Virus record (IMG/VR): IMGVR_UViG_3300008625_001464
Location: 34,650 to 98,649 of that record
Strand: one strand, 5' to 3'
Source of the DNA: a virus
DNA: 64,000 bases
The notes under the pieces are model-generated. The model was not told the origin of the DNA, searched no databases, and saw nothing but the letters and a program-made list of their open reading frames with translations. Positions 7,701 to 17,100 of the stretch are shown piece after piece. How positions within the stretch are numbered: position 1 is the first letter of the stretch; every line of letters begins with the position of its first letter. The translations under genes and the position numbers were made by a program.

Positions 7701-10700
7701 ATGGCAAAAGACTTTCGCACAAATCAGATTAGAACCTCAACGATCATCGGTTCCGGATCGCTCAGCACAGCAACACCATCAGGTCATCAGGTTGGGTTAG
7801 TAATATGTAGCGGCTCGGGCGCATCGGATTTCGATGGAGGATATGTAGACCCCAATATACTCAAGTTCGTAGGCGATGATGTCTGGATGGTCGTTAGTGG
7901 TACAGCTGACCATACTTCGTATATGGCAGAACAAAAACCTGCTGGTGGGTCTGTCTTGTTCCTGGGTGACGTCGTAGTTAGCGGAACGCTGTGGGCTGAA
8001 AGAAGCGTCATCGAAGTTGACAACCAAGTTATCGGTGACATGATGGTACCGAACGCGTTGGTGGCCGGCACCGAACCTGAGGATCTAGCGGGTGGGGTAG
8101 CAGCCAAACTTCTTGTCGATCCGTTCACAACGAACGCAGGAGGAACTGGAACGCAGGATGGTACAGTATCGTTCAATATCGTTACAGCGCCCGGCGCTGG
8201 TGTCGCTTGGAGATACGACGGCACATTAAAGACAGACGTTTTCTTCCACGTTTCAGGTAGCCGTGACGTAAGGAATACTAACAATAGGGGTCTTGCACTG
8301 TTCGACGGTGACGTGCACGTCTCAGGTAACTTCAGTGTCGATGAAGGCGGTACCTTCACCACAGACATTATTCTCGATAACGATACGACCGCCCCTCCTG
8401 TCATAAAGCATGCTAAGGATTACGGCGGCAGTGGTGAGGTGGTCTATAGCGAGTACGCGATTAGAAACGTGGACTCCGGTCCGAGCTGGTGGCATCTCGA
8501 CATTGTACACTCTGGAGCGAATGCTTCTCCCAGCGGCATAGACTCTGGCATAAGACTGAAGGTAAACGACGGTGCTACAGATCTTGCAGATCGATCGGCA
8601 TTCGTTGTATCAGCATCAGGTGATATTGCCATTGACCCAGGGAAAGAGATAAGGTTCGCTGGCAGAAGCGGCGGGTATGGACCACATATCGAATATAATG
8701 TGCCAGATAGTTCCTCACCGACCAATTACGCCAATGGGCAACTTGCCTTTAAGCATTATTATTCATCACTTGACACCCCAACATCATTCAACTTTACGGG
8801 TGGTGTAGTAACAGCGTCGAATGGAATTTACTTACCTGATGCGGATACATTTGGAGGTGATTATATCGCCTCGGCCCGAGGGCAAACTCGGGGAATTATG
8901 TTCGCGGGTAGCTCTGGAGACGACGGTGATGGAGTCGGCCCAGGCGATGCAGGGATATATTACAACGAAGATAACCTAGTAAATGAAGTCTTGGGCGGAA
9001 CTTATAACACTCTGTGCATGGTCGCGTCGAATACCGGCTCCAACATCCATATCGAAGCTGGAAATTATTTAACCTTACGTGCCGGAACGCGCGCTGAGCC
9101 GGGTGATATCGAGATCAGTGGTTCGAATGACATGTGGCTCAGGGCCCTCGGGTCACTTAGGGCAGATGTTGAAACAAATATACTCATGGTTCCGCAAGGT
9201 TACACAACTTTTGCGGGGGATCTTGCCGCTGTTCCTACCCCACAAGGTGACGTCAAGTTCTTTGTTTCAGGTGCGGTTGGTGGAAAACATGGGGGATCAA
9301 GAAGCATAGCGCTATTCGGTGGGGACCTTGTCACGAGTGGAGTCCTTTATGTTGATGGTACCACAGGCGACGGCGGCGCTCCTGTTTACGGTGGTTCTGC
9401 TCTGGTCCTGCGTGGGGGTATTACATGGGATATGAGCGGATCGACGGATCCCGATGGAGATTCCTGGATATGGGAAAATAGTGACGATCTCTTTGTGAAG
9501 GGGAGAGACCACCTCTATCTTCATGCTTCAGGTACTGCTGGTTCTGGTACCGTAACAGTGTCTGGATCGGTTGCTGATGTCTATGCCGCGGCGGGTAGTG
9601 CTACGGTAAGCGGTTCTAATCAAGTTATCCTCCTCGCTGGTAATGATGTACTCTCTACAGCGGCCGATGACCATGTGTTCATAAGCGGTGAAACGGCATT
9701 CTTTGCAGGTGACGACAAGTCGGTTCCTGTCGCTGCTAGCGATGTTCACTTCTTAGTCTCTGGCTCGCTAAATACAAGACATACCTCAACGAGGGGTACA
9801 GCATTATTCACCGGTGATCTTGTCACGAGTGGAGTCCTTTATGCTGACGGTGCTATCACTGATGGTGGCGCACCTGGATATGGTGGATCCAGTTTGGTCC
9901 TCCGTAACGGAATCGCATGGGATGTATCGGGTTCTGCTGGAGACAATGGTCAAGCCTGGTTGTGGGAATTTGGCGATGTTCTTTACTTGAAGGGCAAAGA
10001 TGGTGTAACTCTCCACGCATCTGGTACAGACGGTTCTGGAACAGCAAATATAAGCGGATCAATTGTCAATGTTTATGCAGGCGCAGGGAGTGCTACTTTA
10101 AGCTCATCTCTAGATACCTTCATCAAGTCTGGCGATGATATTGTACTGTCGGCATCTGACAAGATCTTCATGTATCCCGAAGGCGGAAAGATCTACGCGG
10201 CAGAGAATACAGCTGTTGGCTACAATCAGTGCACAATTGATTTAACAGTTCCTGCCTTCCAACTGAGAGCCTCAGACTCAGATTATTTCCAGATTGATGT
10301 GGGCGCTGATGGTAGCACCATATTCACTACGGTGGATGGAGACGCCAATGCGGCGAACTTGACCATGAACGTCGATGGTGCCGTTGACATAAACGCAGTG
10401 AGTAATGTGACACTTGACGTTTCGGCCGGCCCTATCTCAATCGGAACTACTGCAGTTGCGCAACAAATAACAATCGGTGGAGACACCAGCACCCGGACCG
10501 AGATTGAGCTGAACGCGATAGCTATAGACGTTAATGCCGGAAGCGGCGGTGTAGACATCGGAGCGGGTGGTGACATAACGTTAAGCGGCTCCGGCGATCT
10601 GGAGCTAATCGGAACCACCGGCGTTACGATTCGGGGTGATGTATCACTAACAGACAACCTAACTGTATTTGGTGATTTCATTAAGGGTCACGTCATATCA

Positions 10701-13700
10701 GCATCGATCCAGGATCCAGTTCTTCTATTGAACTCTGGATCACTCACCAGTAATTCTGGTGGTGGTATCGCCATTGCATCTGGATCAAACATCGCCAATG
10801 TAGCATTAGTGTTTGGACGTGATGTAAGCAATAACAATTCCTTTCTGGCTGGTCGATTAGATGTCCAAGACGGTGATGAGATAGATTTCACCGGAGCAGT
10901 TCCGGTGGATCTCAGAGCGGCGGGTCTACGAATAAGAAACATGCTATTCGTAACTTCGAGTCATGGTAGCGGTGGTGGTAACTTCGATATTGATGTTAAT
11001 AACCCTACCGATGGGAAGCTTACAGTCTATACAGGCGATGGCAGCTTACTTCTTTCATCGTCGGGTGGTAACGCTGCTCTTGAATCTAGCGGTGGAACAG
11101 CTAGTCTAAGCGCTTCTGCAGACACGAACGTCGTCGCGGGGCAAGACGTTAAGATTAAGTCGACAAGAGCCGTAAGAGTTATGGGTAACGAGGCCGGGAA
11201 CAGCCACCCGTCGCTTAAGCCTGACATCGCATTCTACGTTTCTGGAGCAATCGGCTCTCAAGGTGGGGCAACAAGAGGCACCTCGGTTTTCGGTGGGGAT
11301 CTTGTCATCAGTGGAAACACTCACACAGAAAACATCTACGCTGGGGAGTACATCTACCACAGAGATGATGACGATACGTTTATAAGACTCCAGGGCGACG
11401 ACGTCATGGTTAACGTAGGCGGAACTACTTTCATAAAGATGTCCGAGCTTGCGGCTGCACAAGACAAGGTCGTTATAAACGGTGGTCAGAGTGATATAGA
11501 CTTTAGAGTCGCTTCGGTAAATCGGTCTGGGGCATTGCTCGTCGACGCAGCCGCGGATCAGGTCCTTATATTATCTGGCGGTGGAGACTCTTCTGCTAAC
11601 GAGGCGAATTATTCTGACACCGCGTTCTTTGTCTCTGGTAGTGTGGGCTCTAAGGACGGCGGTAGCAAAGGCGCGGCGCTGTTCGGCGGAGATCTCGCTA
11701 CCAGCGGTGCGCTCTATATCATGGGTAGCGTATCCGACGGGGCTGGTGATGCAAGCTTAGTGCTTTCAAATGGAATCACTTGGAACCTCGACTCAAGTGG
11801 TGTCGGTGACGCGTGGATATACGAAGATTCCAACGATCTTTTTGTGAAGGGTCGCGACGATCTATACCTCCACGCATCAGGTGCTGCTGGCTCTCTTGGG
11901 ACAATGCAACTCTCTGGCTCTGTGGTGAATATATTTGCTGGCGCTGGCGACGTTGCAGTCAGCGGATCTGACGATATTTCATTGCAGGCTGGCGATTATA
12001 TGTTCACAACAGTCGCTCAGGCGGCGCTCTTTAACGGAGGCGGCAGAACAGGTTTTGACGCGGTGGGCTCAGATACGGTCTTCTTTGTTTCGGGCGCGAT
12101 TGGTTCGAAAGATGGGACGACAAGAGGGACGACAGTCGTCGGTGGAGACCTGGTCGTTTCGGGCGCAATATCTCTCCTGACAGATATCTCGCTAGGCGAC
12201 GGTGTGGACCTTGCCCTAGACGCTGGTGATAAATTTTACTTCAACGGTCTTAGCGGTGATCAATTTATTACTGGAGACGGCACCACTCTTACGATCGATG
12301 GTGATGACACCGTCACAGTGGACTACGATGTCGACACTAATTTCCAGCGCGGTGGTGTCGCACAGCTCACCATGGGCAGCTCAGGCTTTGTATGGAACGA
12401 AGATGGACTGGCGGGGACCGCTGTAGACTTTAGGGTAGAGTCGAACACAAGAGAAGGTGCAATATTCATTGACGCTTCTGAAGATCAAGTGCTTATTTTG
12501 TCTGGTGGGGGTGACTCATCAGATAATGAAGCCTCCTATACTGATACTGCGTTCTTTGTCTCCGGTAGTGTTGGGTCGAAGGGCGGTGGAAGCAAGGGCG
12601 CGGCCCTCTTCGGAGGAGATCTTGTTCTTAGTGGAAATCTACACGCGGCCGAATACATCTATCATGATGGAGACGATGACACTTTCCTAAGACTCCAGGC
12701 TGACAATATCATTGCGAATGTGGGTGGCTTGCAATTCTTGAAGATGAAGGAAGCAAGTCAGGATGAATTCGTCATTAACGAGGGCGCAAATGATATAGAT
12801 TTCCGAGTTCAATCATCCAACCTCCAGGGAATGTTACTGTTAGATGCTGCCGAGGACCAGCTTCTGCTTGGTACAAATTCCACCGATGCAAGTGGTGAAA
12901 GTCTTGGCACTGATACGAATATATTCATATCAGGATCGATCGATTCTATGGATTCCACGACAAAGGGAACCGCGGTATTCGGTGGAGACCTCTATGTATC
13001 AGGTACAGCCAACCTACAAGCAGTGCAGCTTGGTAACCTTACTCTCACAAACACAAACGCATATCTCAGATTCTATGACACGGATCATTACGTAAGAAAG
13101 AATGGCACGAATGTAGAATTTAGAGACTCGGCTGGAGGAACCACTTACACACTCACTCAGCTTGCAGCACTTTCCGTCACGGACAACACAGATGTATTCT
13201 CCATCACTCATGGTGTGCCGTCATACGTCGTTACGACTGGGTCGTTCTCCTTCGACACAGATGGGAGGCCCACCAACTACACACCCGGTGCGGGGGGGCC
13301 AGGAGCCGACACATATTTCTTCATAAGCGGCTCGAAGGGTGTGAAAGATACCGCCACTCGGGGGGCTGCTGTCTTTGGTGGCGATACACTTACATCTGGA
13401 ACGATATATCTCGGTAAGCAATCCGCTGATGATGCGCCTTCGACAGTCACAGCTAACGCAATCGCACTCTACGCTTCTGCTAGCGCAGGTGTTACTCAAC
13501 TCTACTTTAGAAACTCAGTGACCGAAACAAAGATCGGTTCAGGCGGCAGCCTTGACGACGCGTATGACACCCCCGCGGGCGGAGGGTCGCCAAGTACGGG
13601 TGCCGGCGCAGTTATAACAGTCGATGGACAACCAGTTCAGTTTGTTAATACCGGAACAAATATAGCAGTTGCAATAACAGGATCATTAGCTTTCCAAGAT

Positions 13701-14147
13701 ACCTCCAGTAACTCAACACCCCCAATGGTTAAGAGCCTCACTGAGGGTTCTGATCTGAAATTCGGTAACTACATATCAGGCGGAGGATCAGTTAGTGAAG
13801 TATTCAAGCTCACCGGTGGGGCTGGAAACATTATGTTGGCGTCTAATAAAAAAGTTGCTTTCTCACCATCGGAGACGAATGCATTCTTGGCGCACAAGAC
13901 GATCTCTTCTCATGGTGGTACGACCAGCGCAGTGGCTACCCGTAACTTCGTTCCGGATGTCGACAATACTTACACATTGGGAACGGCAGCGTATCGCTGG
14001 TCCGATATATATACGGGCGACTTACATCTTAAGAATGATCGCGGGGACTGGACAATACTCGAGGAAGCTGATATGTTGGTTGTAGTTAATAACCTAACAG
14101 GAAAAAGATACAAAATGAATCTCACACCCCTCGAGGAGAACGAATAA
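7701..14147 (+). CDS. Giant repeat-containing tail fibre protein
   Basis: 2148 aa, beta-rich, Gly/Ser/Asp-rich and low in Cys and Trp. Nine copies of a module built on F-x-[VI]-SG-[SA]-x-G followed by FGGDL-x-x-SG begin at 8235, 9249, 9741, 11223, 11616, 12072, 12543, 12912 and 13308. The C-terminus has a TYTLGTAAYRWSDIYTGDL element, a layout signal often found near the end of phage fibres and before intramolecular chaperones, although no full endosialidase chaperone is visible. It ends one base into the next gene (TAATG). Long open frames on the minus strand here are shadows. The fibre role is inferred from length, repeats and context. Confidence 0.85.
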   Translation: MAKDFRTNQIRTSTIIGSGSLSTATPSGHQVGLVICSGSGASDFDGGYVDPNILKFVGDDVWMVVSGTADHTSYMAEQKPAGGSVLFLGDVVVSGTLWAERSVIEVDNQVIGDMMVPNALVAGTEPEDLAGGVAAKLLVDPFTTNAGGTGTQDGTVSFNIVTAPGAGVAWRYDGTLKTDVFFHVSGSRDVRNTNNRGLALFDGDVHVSGNFSVDEGGTFTTDIILDNDTTAPPVIKHAKDYGGSGEVVYSEYAIRNVDSGPSWWHLDIVHSGANASPSGIDSGIRLKVNDGATDLADRSAFVVSASGDIAIDPGKEIRFAGRSGGYGPHIEYNVPDSSSPTNYANGQLAFKHYYSSLDTPTSFNFTGGVVTASNGIYLPDADTFGGDYIASARGQTRGIMFAGSSGDDGDGVGPGDAGIYYNEDNLVNEVLGGTYNTLCMVASNTGSNIHIEAGNYLTLRAGTRAEPGDIEISGSNDMWLRALGSLRADVETNILMVPQGYTTFAGDLAAVPTPQGDVKFFVSGAVGGKHGGSRSIALFGGDLVTSGVLYVDGTTGDGGAPVYGGSALVLRGGITWDMSGSTDPDGDSWIWENSDDLFVKGRDHLYLHASGTAGSGTVTVSGSVADVYAAAGSATVSGSNQVILLAGNDVLSTAADDHVFISGETAFFAGDDKSVPVAASDVHFLVSGSLNTRHTSTRGTALFTGDLVTSGVLYADGAITDGGAPGYGGSSLVLRNGIAWDVSGSAGDNGQAWLWEFGDVLYLKGKDGVTLHASGTDGSGTANISGSIVNVYAGAGSATLSSSLDTFIKSGDDIVLSASDKIFMYPEGGKIYAAENTAVGYNQCTIDLTVPAFQLRASDSDYFQIDVGADGSTIFTTVDGDANAANLTMNVDGAVDINAVSNVTLDVSAGPISIGTTAVAQQITIGGDTSTRTEIELNAIAIDVNAGSGGVDIGAGGDITLSGSGDLELIGTTGVTIRGDVSLTDNLTVFGDFIKGHVISASIQDPVLLLNSGSLTSNSGGGIAIASGSNIANVALVFGRDVSNNNSFLAGRLDVQDGDEIDFTGAVPVDLRAAGLRIRNMLFVTSSHGSGGGNFDIDVNNPTDGKLTVYTGDGSLLLSSSGGNAALESSGGTASLSASADTNVVAGQDVKIKSTRAVRVMGNEAGNSHPSLKPDIAFYVSGAIGSQGGATRGTSVFGGDLVISGNTHTENIYAGEYIYHRDDDDTFIRLQGDDVMVNVGGTTFIKMSELAAAQDKVVINGGQSDIDFRVASVNRSGALLVDAAADQVLILSGGGDSSANEANYSDTAFFVSGSVGSKDGGSKGAALFGGDLATSGALYIMGSVSDGAGDASLVLSNGITWNLDSSGVGDAWIYEDSNDLFVKGRDDLYLHASGAAGSLGTMQLSGSVVNIFAGAGDVAVSGSDDISLQAGDYMFTTVAQAALFNGGGRTGFDAVGSDTVFFVSGAIGSKDGTTRGTTVVGGDLVVSGAISLLTDISLGDGVDLALDAGDKFYFNGLSGDQFITGDGTTLTIDGDDTVTVDYDVDTNFQRGGVAQLTMGSSGFVWNEDGLAGTAVDFRVESNTREGAIFIDASEDQVLILSGGGDSSDNEASYTDTAFFVSGSVGSKGGGSKGAALFGGDLVLSGNLHAAEYIYHDGDDDTFLRLQADNIIANVGGLQFLKMKEASQDEFVINEGANDIDFRVQSSNLQGMLLLDAAEDQLLLGTNSTDASGESLGTDTNIFISGSIDSMDSTTKGTAVFGGDLYVSGTANLQAVQLGNLTLTNTNAYLRFYDTDHYVRKNGTNVEFRDSAGGTTYTLTQLAALSVTDNTDVFSITHGVPSYVVTTGSFSFDTDGRPTNYTPGAGGPGADTYFFISGSKGVKDTATRGAAVFGGDTLTSGTIYLGKQSADDAPSTVTANAIALYASASAGVTQLYFRNSVTETKIGSGGSLDDAYDTPAGGGSPSTGAGAVITVDGQPVQFVNTGTNIAVAITGSLAFQDTSSNSTPPMVKSLTEGSDLKFGNYISGGGSVSEVFKLTGGAGNIMLASNKKVAFSPSETNAFLAHKTISSHGGTTSAVATRNFVPDVDNTYTLGTAAYRWSDIYTGDLHLKNDRGDWTILEEADMLVVVNNLTGKRYKMNLTPLEENE
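8235..13397 (+). repeat. Nine-copy protein-coding repeat in the giant fibre
   Basis: Each copy codes for about 30 conserved residues (D-x-x-F-x-[VI]-SG, a basic linker, then G-x-[AS]-[LV]-F-GGD-x-x-x-SG). Starts are at 8235, 9249, 9741, 11223, 11616, 12072, 12543, 12912 and 13308, so spacing varies from about 370 to 1480 bases. Longer units also recur: the VLILSGGGDSS block precedes copies 5 and 7, and the DLFVKGRD-x-LYLHASG block follows copies 2 and 5. Copies 5 and 7 are nearly identical in protein but differ at many third positions, which indicates old duplication under protein-level selection. Confidence 0.8.
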
Positions 14148-17100
14148 TGCCTGTTGTTACTTCTGTTATAAGCGGTTCTAATGATAGTTTAATTCTATCA
14201 GGTGGGGTGAACGAGGGAGTTCACCTTACTGGGTCTGTTTTCTTTAAGAATGCCGCTAAGTTTGGTGGTGGTTACGGTGACTCTGGGGTAACCATCACAT
14301 CAGCCGGCGCAGTTTCTGCAGATGGGAATGTAGTAGCCGGCGGAAATATAACAATTGGCGGAAATATCTCTGGAGACGGAGACGAAAGCAAAACTATTTT
14401 CGCAGAAACGGCTACTTCTTCAAACACGATTACAATCGGTGGTGGTGGTAAGGTCGTCGCGTCTGGAGACTTGCAGATTACCCACACGGGTTCATTTGGT
14501 GCGCTGCAGGTCGGAACAGATTACGATGGTAACAATGTTCCTGATGCTGGATATCCGTTCAGAGTGTCAAATGATGCTGATGACGTAGGAATAGTCATTG
14601 ATGCTGGAAACAACAAGGTCGCTTCGCTTCTTTTTTCTGAGCGAAGTCTAGAAACCGCGGCACCTGGATGGTTTGTAGACCACAATGCAGACGTTAAAAA
14701 TAGATCATCATGGCGCACACAGGGCGAAGAGCAAGGCCAGGGTGCGATAGTAATTCATAATGACCTAAAATCTGTAAGAATCGGTGGGGGTGATATTGCA
14801 GGCGATGGGTATGACGCGGAGAGTCTTGTCATCACAAGCTCTGACTATCGTGATCCGTCAATGATTCGTATTCGTACCAAGCACGGTTCCCGAAGCAAAG
14901 AAGCGTATCCTGCAATTTCGTGGATGATGGAAGCAGCCACAAGCACCAACACTGGTCATTGGGTTATGGGAATTGATCCCTACTCTGACGGTGATGGTGA
15001 TAGCGCTGGCGAGTATCTCAAGATAAACGCATCAAGTCCCGGCAGCTCAACTGGTATGTCAAATACTACTGCAATGACATTTAGAAAGGGTGGCGATGAC
15101 GCAGCTGTAGGCGTTGGAGGCTCCACTAACAGCAGATCCTTAATTCCTACGGGCACGCTCCACGTGGAAAATGCGAAAGCCATCGCGTACTCGATGACCA
15201 AAGATCTGACAAGCGCGCAGCTCTTCATTGGAAACTCATATAACTCAACAAACGCTGCATCGGCCGGAATATATCTTGACGTGTCATCTGACTCAGATGA
15301 TACAAAGCACTCTGCTCACTTGATAGCTGTTAGCAACGGCGTTGCAGCAGAACATACTGCGTATTTCTCACTTGGCCTGTATGACGGTTCTGGAAACGCA
15401 AACTCAACAAGAAGTCGATTTAGGGTGGACGACCAAGGTGGCGCTCTTTTTATAAGCGGTACTAACCCATCCGCTGGAGCTGGTTGGCCGAAACCAGAAG
15501 TCTCGAATAATGAGGTAAACGTTGAGGTACCGTCTGGGTCGCTGACGCTGTTATCTAATGTGAATTTTGCCAGCCAGCCAACGCTCAACTTTGTGGCTTG
15601 GCCCGCCAACGCATACGCTGCCCGATCAGTCACCTCTGGTCAAGAAATGGGCAGAATTTCTTGGTGGAGTTCCGATACGGATCTTTCTGAAGGGGAGCGA
15701 GTTGGTGCATTTATAGAAGCGGTTGCAGACGCTAACCATACAGCCGTTGCCAAGTCTCCAATGAAGCTAGATTTCTACACTAGGGGAAATGCCGCGGCAA
15801 GCCCAGACGTAAGACTGTCAATCAGCTCGAGCGGCAGGGTGACCATAGCTGGTGACGCGGATGTTGGTGGCGATCTTACTGTTGAGGGTAACGATATCAA
15901 GGACTCCGGTGGGAACGCAGCTGTCACATTTGACGGTTCACAAAATACGACGTTGGGTGGCAATTTGACGGGGTCCAATGCTCTCCTGTCAGGTGACCTC
16001 AACCTGGGTACGGGTATTGCCTTCCAGCAAGCCAGCTCTAATCTCACTGTTGAAGTAACAAATAGTATCGTACTAGACTCAGACAGCGGATTTGTCCACA
16101 TCAAAGATGGCGGTGCTAGCCACTTTAAGTTTGATTGCAACAATACAGCATTCACGATCTACGATGACACGTTCGCAGCAGATTATCTTTCATTCCAAGT
16201 TGCGGCAGATGGCGCGTCGACGATCTCGACAGGTGATAACGGATCGGGTGAGTCAGGTCACTTAACGCTGGCCCCGGATGGAGAAATATATCTGGAAACT
16301 AAGGGAGCTGTGCACGGTCCTATAGACTTACCCTTATCTATGTCTTCCGATAAGAGCATGATCCTTCAAACTGATGCGGATGGTGATGACACGGGTGACG
16401 TCAGTACGATGCATTGGGATTTCCTACGCTATACAACACTCGTCGCCCAGATGAATGGTTACGGTGATCTTTGGCTCAATGGTGATCTTACTATTGAGGG
16501 TAACGATCTTAGGGACTCTGGTGATAACGCTGTCATTACCTTTGATGGTTCCGGTAACGTTCACAACAACGTTAAGTTCAATAACGGCTTGACAGTCGGA
16601 AGTACGAAATATCTTTACGACGATACGGGTGGTGCCCTATATTTCGCCGGAAGCACACACCTCCAGACAGCTGGTGATTTCACAGTTGGTGGCAATCTTA
16701 AGAAGGGCACACTGACAATCACTGCCAATGAAATCGATGCGTCTTCCGGCGATCTCACATTAGACGTTGCAGGGGACATCGCGTTGGACGCCGCAGGCGA
16801 TCAGATAGCGTTTAAAGATAGCGGTGTCACACGTCTGACCGTTGATATGACAGAGAGTCTTCCAGTACTAAGTGGTAGCGGTGACTTTTACATTAAGTCA
16901 AGCGAGTCTCTTATCTTCCAAATTGACACAGATAACAACGGATCGGAGAAATATTCATTCCTGGATGGTGCTGGGACTGAAGTCTTTAGTATCGCTGAAA
17001 CTGGAACGCTCTTTGTATCCGGGAATGTGATCCAAGATAGCGGTGGAAACAACAACATCTTATTCGATGGTGATGGTCACACTACAATAAATACCACCAC

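Noticed and set aside
7787-8404. 205-codon minus-strand open frame in the giant fibre, and several others of 70-130 codons at 10283-11462 and 14272-16155
   Set aside because: They run opposite to long, repeat-rich coding sequence with strong protein logic; Ser/Thr/Pro-rich shadow composition and no ribosome sites. The stop-poor pattern follows from the codon use of the real gene.
8235-13397. Direct repeats that could be taken for a CRISPR array
   Set aside because: Repeats are long, in one reading frame, degenerate at third positions and unevenly spaced; they encode protein modules.
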